Source: Sipunculus nudus (Eukaryota > Annelida > Sipuncula > Golfingiida > Sipunculidae). Taken from it: a stretch of 64,000 bases of DNA. Below the pieces are notes generated by a model. It was not told the DNA's origin. It was given only the letters and a program-made list of their open reading frames with translations, and searched no databases. This document shows, piece after piece, positions 26,801 to 40,648 of the stretch (positions are counted from its first letter, which is position 1; the number at the start of each line of letters is the position of its first letter). The stretch spans positions 41,272,456 through 41,336,455 of the forward strand of contig CM049318.1 of the NCBI GenBank assembly GCA_026874595.1. The letters run 5' to 3'. The translations under genes were made by a program, and so were the position numbers.

Positions 26801-29800
26801 AGAACACGCTGTGCGACAGCCACACTTTGACGTGAACATTGCATGCCTTTTTGACTTAGAGCACCAAATCTTGTCCAGGTCGTGATATGAATAGATCAAG
26901 AATCCAATGTTAAGTGTGAAACAATTTATATGTAAGAGTTCCAAACTACTTGACGTCAATTACATTTTCACAATCTATAGCCCCTGTCATCCACCATCCC
27001 ACCTACCGTCCAGTAGTCATGTGGTTCTGGCAACAGTACGAGGTTACTCTGTACTTATTTGTTCGTTCATACAGGGACATAGATTATAACTTATTGCATG
27101 AAGTACACTTCGATTAAACATCAGAACACTTTTGCTTATCATTAAAAGCTTCGATCCTTTGAGGTCTAACGGGTGTAAACGTTGAATTTAAACGTCAATT
27201 GGTTCATGATATTACATCGAAAGGTTCTTGTGCAACCACAAGATCTGTACACACGTACTCTTAACTGTTTGATACTAATGAAATACTTTAAAGTTTAGAA
27301 TTTGCAAGCATGCGTTACACTATAAAAGATTGGTTTGAATATTGCAGAGGTTTCAAGGAAATGCGTGCGCGATGAAGAGTGCCCATGTTATCATCAAGGA
27401 ATGGCTTACCCAGCTGGTTCCCACATGAGCATGGAATGTAGAAACTGGTTGGTATACCTCATGCTGCATGGATTAACACCTAGGCTTATCTTTTTATTTC
27501 ACCTTCCAGTGTAAAGTGTAGCTAGGCGTTTATAGTAGTCTATAGTATTGATAAAATGCTTAATACATAATTATGCTTCTTCGGTAAAATTTTAAAATCC
27601 GTCTTCGTTAGGAAAATTTACTATTGTTATTATAATGAACGCACGCATAATAGATTTTGTATAGTCTAAATCTTTACTACTCCATTCATGATTATAATAA
27701 TGTATTCACATCTTTTTACTTTACTCATTTTAGTACTTGCAAAGATGGAAAATTCCAGTGTGAGGGTGACACATGCGGTCCCAAATGTGAAGAAGGCGAG
27801 TTCTATTGTAACGGTACCGACAAATGCATCCCACCGAACTTCCTCTGTGACGGTATGAATGACTGTGGGGACAACAGTGATGAGAAGAACTGCAGTAAGT
27901 GTTTTTTGCATACTGAAAGAGTGCAATAAGTTTTGTGTTATGTGATCACTGCAATTGTGATCAAATGCATTTTGTTGAGTTAAACTGCAGATGAAGTTGA
28001 GCCTTTATTCATCATTAAGTGATATGTATTATGTAACAATTGCAATGAGTACCATGTTGCACGCCGCACGCCTTTTATTTTTGAGTCCCGTATTTACCGC
28101 AAGCACTGAATTGGATGAAATAAAAGAAATAGATTAATGATTAACCATTGGTGAGTTTTATTCTCATGCACTACCATTTTACAATTTTATTTGCAGACTA
28201 CACTTGTCCACCTGAAGAGTTCCCTTGCACGGTCGGCAATCGCTGTATTCCAAACAAATACAGATGCGATGGCATGCCAGACTGTGTGGACAACAGTGAT
28301 GAAGTTGGATGCGGTAATGAGAATCTCAGTATATATATTTCACAGCAATATTAACAAAACATAGAACTTAAAAAGTAGCCAATAAGAATACATTTATTTC
28401 GTTGATGAACTTTTTGTTAAAACATGTTTAAATTCCCGTATTAAAATAAACATTACACTCACCTTTTTGTAATCCCGCAGGACCGCCTAAATGCGATGAC
28501 TCGTGGCTGTTCACCTGTGAAAACGGCCGCTGTATTCCAACCGAATATTACTGTGACGGCAAATACGACTGTGGTCCAGATGACATTTCCGATGAACGGA
28601 ATTGTACAGGTAAACGTCTACTGCACATGTAGCATTTAAGAAACATCTAACGGACATTTTTTGTACTACCGGGATATATAGGCAATTGAGACTTCGCATT
28701 ACTTACAAAGTGGTACACAAATGTATCAAAGTAAAATAACATGGACTCTCAGACCTATTTCAGTATTCATGTATTGCATTTCAGTTATAAATAAATCCCT
28801 TCTTGTATAATTATCATGTATAACTACCTTTCTGTGATGTCTGATACACAATAGAGAAACGTTTATAGTCAATAGTTAATCCTTTCTCTGTTATATGTGT
28901 AACTTATTTTATAGCCACTGACTGCCCGGCTGACGAGTTCTTCCGCTGTCAGAACGGAGCCTGTCTGCCACTCATACTGCGTTGTGATAACCATGACGAC
29001 TGTGGTGACGGAAGTGATGAAATCGGCTGCGGTATGTCAATTTTTTTCAGACCTGTTCGTCAATACAATGAAACATCGAGTCTGATATTACAAACGTCTC
29101 TGAATTTACCATACAGTGAGGAACTCTTATATCAGCTTCCATGGCTACATTTGTAAATTGGTTTAAATAGATACGTTCAAACCAACTATTTACTCATAAA
29201 ACAATTATAGGGGGCATCATTACCATTCGTGTAACACAGATCTTGACATGGCGTATTGCTCTTAGCTTGACATTGGGACTGTCAGAAGCGGCTCTTTATA
29301 CAAGGTGTATGCTATCCCATAGAAATTCAGTTTTCATTATTCCTCTGAAACAAGTGAATTGCAAAAGTTTCATAAAGAGAATTAGTGATGTTTCTTTGTC
29401 TAACAGAGAAATGTGAGGCTGTTTGGTTGGCCCACGACAACCCAGACCTGTCCATGGAACCAGCAGCACCGATGGCTCTGCAGGGCTCTGGCGGACAGCA
29501 TGAATTCCATCCTTCTACCACCATTGTGCTGACAATCCATGGTATTGACATTGGCGTAACAACAGTTCACTTGTGGGTACATCGTGCCGATCAAGTCAAA
29601 TTTGAATTCATGCAAGAGGATGGAACCCCGATCGCTGGCACTGTAAGTGTTAATATCTAAATCAGAATATTTGTCAGTTGTAAGTCACCAGTGTCTGGCA
29701 TGTGTATGCGGTTTGTATTACATGCGTTCTTACTGTAAACAAATCCATAGAAGAAAACAATGTTCCTGAAAGTTTGACTCTAATGATTTTTACATCTCAT

Positions 29801-32800
29801 TATTCTTGTAATTTAATTATATCATCTTGCTTTATGTTTAACCAATAAGCCCCTCATTTCCTGTATATATCATATTTGTACCAGAAACACGTTCTGTAAG
29901 CGGCCGATACTTAATTTTTAAGTTAATGTGTTTTTTAGTGATAAAACACAATTGTCTATAGATCGAAAAGCTCATAATTTCATATAATGTTTTCAGACAA
30001 AGGTAGTTTCATCAGAGCATCCAGGCCAGTGGTCGTTCCTGACTGTTGTATTAGGAGGTATTGAAGGTGTACAGACTGATACTGTTGTGCTCAGTTTCGT
30101 GCAGACAACCGTATCTGGACACGTGTTAGTTAAGGGATTGGCGGTCAAGGCGTGTTACACACCACGTAAGCTATTATAGATATCTGTAAATGACATTTGA
30201 GTTTGCGTTGATTTATGCAAGTAATTAATTTGTTAATATACGAATTTCTTGATTAAATATGTCTCCTTGCATGAAATCAGAAAGTCATAATTTCTTTGTT
30301 TCCTGGTGGTTTATTTAATTTTGAATACATATCATTACATAAAGAAAATGTACATAGTTTACAGTGACTCTGGATCTTTAATGTATTTTTTTCTGTCATC
30401 ACAGTGACTACAGTTACACCAACAGTACTTACAACAACCCCATACATGACAACTACAGGTATGTCGTACATCATGTGATGTATTTTCCATAATATTTTAG
30501 AGCTTAGCTCTTTGTTTAAATACAGTTTTTAAAATGTTATCATAAATGAAGTTTTTACTTGTTTCCATGGCTTATTTATGACATTTAATATGCATTTATT
30601 CTCTGTAGGATTAAAAAACAATAATAAATTTCCATAACTCTTCTCCAGCTCCAATTTGTGACGATGAGATGTACACTGTCGTGTATGGCACCGAAGGTGT
30701 GGTAGTGACCGCAACAAACACTGAGCCATCTGATGCTTCGGATGCCCTGATGGGCTCGTCTTCACAGTGGACGGAGACCTCGCTTATGGACGGCGAAAAC
30801 CCAATCTTCAAGATCGATGTGTCAACCATGCAAGGCGAGGTCACCTTCACCACGCTCACTTTCAAGATTCACAATGTTGACACCGTGAAGTATACGTTTG
30901 AGAACAATGGCGCAGCGGTGACATCTGGCAGTGTAAGTGAGAGTCCATCCTGACTTGATCAAAAAGAGAGTTTTTATCATACTTTTGTGTCACTTGAAGC
31001 ATCAAACATCACCATCGGTTAAAAATTTATTCTCTTTGCCAATGAATTTATATTTTGATAAATTAAATTCTATCGATAATGTTGCCGTTTGGAAACTGGC
31101 GGACAAAACGTATTTTCGAACAAATTATTTAGTAGATGAATGTTAAACGGATGACACTTACAATAACAATAACATTAAAGTTTACACGTCCTTTGAAATA
31201 AATGTTTGGTTTCCGACGCTGCGTCCATATGTTGATTGTGTGCAAGTATTTGAGATTCCAAAGAACTGTGATAAAGAATTTTTTTATCTGAATAAGACTC
31301 GCTAATAAGTTGGTAGACGAACTGCCTGTTAATATATCGTTATATATATGACGTTAATATAACACATAAATTTGCAGGTGGATGTGGATGAGCCAACATC
31401 CTACTGGGATGAGGTGACTATCCAGGCTCCAGCTGAAGGAGTCGTTGCTACAACCGTGATCCTTGAACTGGTTCGTTCTGATTATTACGAAAGTGTTGCT
31501 GTGAAGGACCTCACTGGGGAAGCCTGTTACCGCACGGGTAAGCCGTTAGATATTTTATAATGTCCAATCAAATGTGTTTTAATTCTAAATTGCAGAAAAT
31601 TGTTACAACATATACATATTTTAAAGCAAGGAGTGGGTGCGGCTTTGAGAATATTTTAACTTCTTTGACATAATCGGGATTAGATGATTGGAAAAGATAA
31701 TAAATAAATGTATAATTGTATAACCTTTCCACTCCCGTAGTCACCACCATCGTAACACACGAGACCACACCAGGTACTACACCAACCTACCACACCCATG
31801 AAACTACGCCAGCAACAACACCAACTTACATCACCCATGAAACCACGCCAGGAACCACACCAACTTACCACACCCATGAAACTACGCCAGGAACCACACC
31901 AACCTACATCACCCATGACACCACGCCAGGAACCACACCAACTTACCACACCCATGAAACTACGCCAGGAACCACACCAACCTACATCACCCATGAAACC
32001 ACGCCAGGAACCACACCAACCTACATCACACATGATACCACGCCAGGAACCACACCAACCTACATCACACATGAAACCACGCCAGGAACCACACCAACCT
32101 ACATCACACATGAAACCACGCCAGGAACCACACCAACCTACATCACACATGAGACCACGCCGGGAACCACACCAACCTACATCACACATGAAACCACGCC
32201 AGGAACCACACCAACCTACATCACCCATGAAACCACGCCAGCAACCACACCTACTACAACAGGACCACATGTGTGTAAAGAGCTTGATGCCACGCTGAAC
32301 AACGGGGACTTTGTGGTAAGCGCCACATCTGGTACGCCCGAGGACGGCCTCATGAGTGAGTTTTCTTGAAATATTACGCAATAAAATAAGCCATCAGCTG
32401 CTTTTCATATTGTTTCAAATAACTCTGAATAAACTCCGTTTTATGTGTGTGAAATAAGGAACCATCTGTAATGTTACACTGCATTGTAATATTTTGCGTT
32501 AATTTTATCTTCATCTTCTGAACCAAGACACCTTAGTACATGGTATAAAACACGGTCATGAATTTGGCTTGACTAAACTTTCACAAGAACACCTGTAGTT
32601 TGTAGTTTATTATAAGAATAAGCAAACCACTGGGAGTAAACAAAACTTTGACATGACTGACTATTTACAATATGAGCCAGTGCATCCCATTCTGTAAACG
32701 CTGGGAGAAATATCTGCGAGGGATTGAAATAGCATGTTCAACTTTATCTAAAAGAGGTGGTGATGAAATTAGAAAATAATAATTTATTATCATCCGATTA

Positions 32801-35800
32801 GGGGATAAGGGGTCTAATTTTATATAATCTCGCGATACAGTACACGATATGGTGCACCTATGGATGGTTACAGCCCTACAGACTACCCTACGCCATCACC
32901 GGAGCCATGGAGAGTGCCTCGATTAGTTATAATAACTATTTGTACAATCCATGTAAAATAAATAAGTTTATAATATAATAATACATCTGATCATGGAGGA
33001 ACTATTTATTTATTACTGCAGATTCTGGTGCTAGTTATGTAGCTGAGGATGAAGACGAACATCCAGAGTACCAGGTGATAATGTCAGCAGATCTGCCCGG
33101 GTACTTGACACAGTTCTCATATCAAGTGCGCTACGTCACCCTGGTTACATACGAGGCTTTCTATGATGGCTCATGGGTGCCTCTCACTACCAACGTGAGT
33201 AAACTTTCAGTAATTTTCCGAATCACATTACCATTATCTGTTGCCAAAAGAAAACGACATGCGGAATATATTACAGAACTTTGTGTTTTCGGGATTAAAT
33301 TGTATAGAAGATTCCGTTCATTTGCTAATATTCGCATTATTTGTCGAATAAGAATATATGATGATGATATATTAGCTTTATCATAAATAAAAGAAAAATT
33401 GTTCCGAAAATGATTAGATCCTAACAATATTTTTACATGAACTATTTCAAGATTTATACCCGATGTTTGTTCAGAGCCCAAACCAAACTCACTTATTAAC
33501 CCTATGTGACCCTTAAACTATTATGATACTGAACGGGGAGTGATTCCCTCTGTAGGAGACGGTAACAGGTAATTATTGGCACGATGCTGGAACCACCATG
33601 CTGCCTACAGAATACGAGCTGACCGGTATTCGTCTTACTCTTCACTCTGTTAACGGCGGCCCAGCCCCACAGATCAAAGACTTTACCGTGGAAGCCTGTG
33701 CCAATCCACCAAGTGAGTGCATCTGGTTGTAAACTATGGTGTGAAGAATCTGGTCATGTCCACATAAGTACATTTGTGCATTTATATAATGAGCATTGCT
33801 GGCTACCTGAACACTTTGATGTAAACAATGTATTTGTTGCAAATCAATGTGGATAGGAAAACGGGATGTAATCCTAAATTAATTCTCCTCCATATGTAGA
33901 ATACACATCGATATTTAATATAACATTGATATACAACTTAGTCTTTCAATATATACTGAATCATAGCTCAAAAGTCAGAGACGCTCCACCTGTGAACACA
34001 GAAGTATTACTGTTATTCTGTGATTGTTCTTCTATATTATCTGAATTTTTTTAGCTGCAAATGTGGTTAACAGTGGTAAAACTGCCATAAACATCTGTAG
34101 GTTGTATGTAATTCCTTGTGCTTAAAATAACATTAATTTTTTTCGTTACAGCAACTCAGACTACACCTCTTACTACAACACCAACACCCACAGGTAATTA
34201 TATAATAGATAGACAATAAGTAAACATTCGTGATATTTAACTCGTTGAATCACAAGTTATTGGACCTCTCTCATCAAATAAACACTCTCCACTGCAGGAG
34301 ATACATGAAAAAAAGTTTTATTTTTGCTATCTCGACCAGGTTATACAGTAGGTCACCAGCCGTTTATCGCAATATTTTCCGTGGTCTCGTTTAAGTCTCG
34401 TCTGATAACTTGACAGTATAAACATCATGAATATTAATTATATCGGATCTTGTTACAAGAGCTACTCACTTACGCTCTCGAGGCAGCGGAAATCTTACGC
34501 TTCTAAAGAAGCAACTGATTTTCCCGCTGCCAGCTTTGACCGTTTATGACATATTTAGAAACCAGATGGTGGTTCGTTGTTCGCTGAAAAAAAACGTGCG
34601 TATGATGTGACAAGCAGCCAACCAGATGCCAATAAACAAACACTCGACAGGCATCCTGGCTCCGCCCATAGCTGCGCTTGAAGCGCCGTTTGAAGACAGT
34701 TTTTTTTTCTCATTTTGAAGACAGTTTACGGTCGAATTTTAATTGCTCCCTCTGCATTCTCGCATCATCGACCGATTCGATTCTGACAGTATGACTGTGT
34801 TAGCGTATAGCCATGCATCTGTTGTCTGCAGAACTGAAACCAGCCAGCGAGGTGTGCACGCAGCCTTTTTGTTACGTTTCGTTTGAATTACAGCTCACCG
34901 GCCGGGCATCTTATGTGCCCAAGGCCCAAAGCAAACCACGTCTGCGGCAATTCTCTCTGAGCCTGTGGCCTGTTCAGACGGTTAGCAGGGGATGAGCTGT
35001 CACTCAAAACGAAATGAACATGATTGGCTCCGTGGATTCCTCGCTTTGCTGTGCTTCCAGCACAAGGTCTCATCTGATTGGACAAAAATATAGTGCTCCC
35101 CTCCGGTGTAGCAATTCAGGATACGAGGTCATAACAATATTTACCATATAGGTAGAAGGCCTATAGTTAAAGCGCTGTGTAAAGAGCATACTACTCACTC
35201 AAATACCTATTTTTTCTTTCAGTGACGTCACCCACAACGCCAACAACCACGATCACAGGTACAACGGGTAAGTTTACAATTCAAATGTATTAAGTCCTTT
35301 AAGCTTCCTCTTAATTACTTGTAACAACATACCGTCATTTGTTTAATCCAATTGTTTTGCTGTTGTCGGCTAATGGAGACTACAAATTTATTTTCGGGAC
35401 CACCATTCCCCCCCCCCCCTCCCTCCTGGCTGACTGCAGCTCGTTTCCTACTGCACTAGTCCCAACGTGGAGATCGTAATATAATTTTGAATACGTTGAA
35501 CATGTTTTATTACTCTATTGCTTTAGAGGTGATATATGTAAATCCACTAGAAAAATAACTTCAACACTCCCTTACATGGCTCGCTGAGCAGAGGTATAAA
35601 TTCAATAAAGTCGTCTGTTAGATTTTGCTTTAGACTCTTCATTTTAGAGATACTGATAACGCTTTTATAACGATGTATTTTTATACAATTACAGGTATGA
35701 CAACACCAGTGACCACAGAAATGCCAACGACCACAGTCATCCTACCATCCACACGCAGTAAGTCCCAAACCCTGAAAACTTTAAATCATATCAAAGCCAT

Positions 35801-37582
35801 ATCTCAGAAACTTAAACCCATGTATAACCAGGATCACTTGGATGGTTATTTCAACTACATTTACCCCCCCCCCCCCGCCCGTTTACAAATCTCTGTGAAT
35901 GATCTCACTTAATCTGTCAGATTAAGCCAAACTTGTTTAGTTACATGTATTAGTGAACAAGTGCATTATTTTGTACCGCGAAAGATTGAGATTATCAAAT
36001 GTGTTGTTTGTTTCTTTGAAAATGAAGTATCTTTCAAAAGACGCTGCTGGACAAGCGTTTAATGTACGAAACAGCTTTCGCTAAAATTAAACTACTGATT
36101 TATATACCAAAGGGCAGTTTACCAGATGATAATAGCTTTAATTGTCACTGATCAATGTTCTGCAGTATTTTGAACACCTAAATGTTACATGTGCTCGTAC
36201 ATATTTTGCATAACGCTTTGATGGAATTTAATATGCAAAGAAATTTACATTTCTCTGCCAAAATATCTTGCATCTGAGCATTTTCAATTGTTCCATACAG
36301 TTACAAGCACAGAGGTGACAACTACAACAATGGGAACCACTCCAACCGTGACAGTACCATATTCAACAACAAGTACGTAAATGCTTACTTATTTTGTACC
36401 AGGTTACGCATTTTTAATTTGTGTAGTGAGGCTTAGGCATCAAAATTAAAAAAAAAAAAAAATCACACATTGACCTAATGCGATACAGTCTTTTGTTCTC
36501 CTAATAGTCCCTTTTGCAGCAAATTTGTTTGACGCATTTGCTAACTATATTACCTGGTAAGGGCTACTCTGATGAATATATGATTTAGTTACTGATGTGT
36601 CAGGTAACCAAATAAAACAAATGTTGTTCATTCGAGTAAATTTATGCTCGAGGTCTTGACTATTAAAAACCTTCACTTTAAAAGAGAATCTAGTAAAATG
36701 ACAGCTTCTAAGTGTTCTATGTAACATTCAGCAGTGCAAATATTCTGTCCACATGTTAACGGTGTTTCCATCCATACCAGGCATAGTTAATCATAATTCA
36801 CTGTTTATGCGAGTCGTTTATAATATTTGTTAATGATCATTTGTCGTATGTGTTACTTATTTATGATATTTCATTCAGCTGGGATGTATTGCCCAGAGGA
36901 CAGTCTCCTAATCGCCGACTATGGTGCTGTCCAGCGAGGAGATATCTACATAGCCGCTTCGTCCCATTCGTCTGAATCTAGCGCAGCTGATGCCCTGAGT
37001 AATTCCCCGAATGAGAGATGGGAGGCTGGATCCAACCATGCCACGACCGAGATGATCATGCTGTCCTTGGATCCAAAATTCTATGACATCGATGTGTCCC
37101 GGGTCCGATTCACCGTTTCTGGCACCGACCGCGTCGACATTAAGATCTTGGATTCCGATAATTCGATAATCGTCCAAACGGTATAGAATTAATTACTACT
37201 TAGCAAGAAATATATTTCTTTCACCCGACTAACATCCGTTGCATAAATATAACAGTGAGCGATTTTAATTTCATATGTATTAAAATTTAGGAAAATTGTG
37301 AGACGAAAAATTAACGTAAAGGAAAAAAAAGGACATGCAAGCGCAGGACATACAGGATAAGATTCCACACCTACATTCTTTGAGAAAATGATGCCTCTGA
37401 AGATTATTCATTACATTTTTATACTCTTTGTGTTATGTCATCACTATCGTTCATTTTCAGCCTTCGAGCTCCTTTCACACCTTTAAAAATCCGTTTTAAA
37501 GACTATTAGCTGTCCCGGTATGTGGACAGTGGCGTCAATTTTTCTTCCAGGGTGCGGGGATGACTTTGTATATATATACAAA

Positions 37583-37634
<52 letters not shown>

Positions 37635-37682
37635 TTCAGGGTCTCTGAGTGACATATTCAACTATATATATATACATATATA

Positions 37683-37724
<42 letters not shown>

Positions 37725-40611
37725 TTGATCATATTTCATATAATTAAAATGTTTTAGAAAAATAAGTTATTTTGTGAATTCTAAGCGAGGTTTAGATATA
37801 GCATTTTTTAGTAAATGGATCCAAAGTCTTTAATTCTATTTATTAATATATTTCATTTGCAATATTATAATATTTTTCTCTGAAAAGCCGGGGGGGGGGG
37901 GGAGGGATGATTACATTGACCATCCCCCCCTTGCAAAAAGGTGTGGGATATATTCCCCCCCCCCCCCTAAATTGACGCCCCTGCGTGCCGCCGTTATTTT
38001 TCAATATCTTCTTGTTCTTTTCTTTCACCACAGAACTTCCAAGACCTGAATCCAGAGAAAACAAATAACCTGTACAAGCACTATCCACTTGGTACACGAG
38101 GCAGCAAGGTTAAAATCAACATGCGACGTGTCAATGGTCTCGTGCCATGGGTGTCCAGCCTCGAGGTTCACTTCTGTACACCAGGTATATTTATGTCTCT
38201 CCTCACATTCAAGATAACATTATTCTTATTTTGAAAAAAAAAATATTGTTGTTAAGTTGGGGCGTACCGCTTTGTACGCCTAGTTTGTTATATAGTCTTA
38301 TCAGAATGCATGCATCAATTCTTAAATCCAAAGAACAGTAATCCTAGTCTATGTGACAGTGTGGCATTTTGTTATAGTTGTATATGTTCCTGTTAATCCA
38401 ATCGGTATACGATGTCTGTTTCTTACTATTTATCCCTGATAAAACAGTGTCAGTTCATTAATGTTTTTGTGATTTTATTTAAACATTTGATATAAAGATG
38501 CAGATTGATTGTTTCAGTAAAATATACAGAAAAAGATGTACATTAATATTTGATAATATTTCAGCAACAACTACTCCAAGCCAGACACCGACCGTAACAA
38601 CAGGTATGTTCTTTCATAAAATGAAATGCAGACAATTTTTCAGTTTTTTAAACGATACTTACCAAAATTCACAGGCAATCATTGTTTTGTGACCAAACTC
38701 TTTATTTATCCCGAAATCATAACTGTTAATTAAATATTAATAGCTCCTGTACTTTTAAAATTGCTTCTGTAACATTGTCAAAACTCAAAACGGTGCCATG
38801 GGTTCCTGTAAATGATTGCTAATTAGACAATAATGTATGTAAGTAATTTGCACGGAACTTTGACGTTTATTTCTATTCACAGGACCGCCATACACCACCA
38901 CCCCATCTACAACAACCACACCCACAGGTATGTGACCATCCCTAACAATGGAATATAAAAAAAATGAAAAGACAAAGTTATTTTGGTTAATACAGTGCTA
39001 TAAGCTTAAGGGTTATCAGTAATGACGTTTTTAATGGATTATCGAATAATATTTGTTCAAATTTAAGCATTTCAGAATAAATTCATTGGAAATTTACGAT
39101 ATAGGCAGTCTATATTCAATGTTAATACAGACAATTGTCGTTAATTTATCAACAAGATTAACGACAGTGAGAGTGATAAACCACAGTGCAAGGCAGAAAT
39201 TAATGAAAGCCGTCGCTATAATTGTTCACAGTAAATAATTATGAATAGGCCTAACTTGACTTGTTTCTGGAAATTTATTTAATCTTATCACCGTCAGGCG
39301 AAGGTGAACAAGCACAATAAAGGCTCATAACAGGTCATTTAGGCTTTTAACGCTAACCGCCGTGTTACTTTGTTCAGGGCCAATGTACTGTGACGAGGAT
39401 GACATCTTTTACGGTGACTACACCGCAGTGACGTCCGGCGACATTTCCGTGACGGCTTCCAGTGTTGATGACGATTCCGATGTAGAGGGCGCTATGCTCG
39501 GCAGCCCTGCTGAAACATGGATGGCGTCACCAGCAGAATCAAGCACAGAAACTTTCACCGTTGCTCTAGGAGCAGAGTATGGCGACCAGGAGGTTACTCG
39601 TGTCGTCTTTAACATATATGGTGCCTCAAAGGTGACAATTAATGTCCTGAACAGCGCTGGCTCCCTGGTTGATACTGAGGTATATATGAAAAATAATGCA
39701 TTTATTCTTATACGGAGGTATATATGATAAATAACGTGGTTTTTATTCATCAGTTAACCCTGCGCGAGGCGAGGGTTATTGCTTCCACTCGATTCTGTCC
39801 GTGTGTGTGTGTGTGTGTCCGCACTATAGCTGGAGACGGTAAAACGGAAATAATTGAAATTTATCAAAAAACTTGATATTGTGAAATTGTCCACGAAGTT
39901 TAAGTTTGGTTATATCCAAGCGTAAATAACCGCGAAATGACTGTTTTATGGGTTTTTATAGCACATTTTACCACTCGCACTTGTTGGATGTGACCATACG
40001 GCCATCTGTCGAGCGTGATCCGTTACGTCACAGGCGACAATGACGTCACGCCACGCGACGTTTCTCTGAAAGGTGGTATTAAGTGAACGTTCAGCATGGT
40101 CATGGATATACAATTAAGCAGGACCGACTGTATATAAATAAATGTCTAATGTTACAGAGCAGTATATTTGAGCATAATTCTTCCCCGAGTATGTAACGTG
40201 AATGAACTTGTCAAAGGCATGTGCTGGTGGCAACGCCTGAACGTTTCCCTATTTGGCCTATCGAGAACACGAAAGTCATCGACTCACTGATATTTTAAAA
40301 CCGAAAGGTGTCAGATAACCAACGTACATCATGGGGGGGGGGGGGTGGCATGGTTGTTGTTCGTTATGCATATAGTCAAGAACAACTATACCACGATATC
40401 TAGGGTGATTTTCAAAATATTCTCAGTGAAAAATTTCCAAGGAATAACACAGGTTTAATAAAAATTTCAAGGCACCAACTTTGAACACCGTCTCCAGCGA
40501 GGGGTTTGCGTCCCCGTATCGGACGCATTTTAATTAGTTCCGTTTGAATGGATTGTTGCACCGATCCATGTCTGATCTTGAATTGAAAACTATGATCTTT
40601 AATTATATTGA

Positions 40612-40648
<37 letters not shown>

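Noticed and set aside
31680..32381. 233-codon antisense frame over the 39-bp minisatellite
   Set aside because: The sense frame is fixed by exons 36 and 38; the antisense frame is a by-product of a repeat whose unit length is a multiple of three.
32838..32930. Short less AT-rich island in intron 37 with a possible Pro/Ser/Thr reading
   Set aside because: Acceptor-like 'gatacag' exists but there is no good donor and exons 37 and 38 join perfectly without it.
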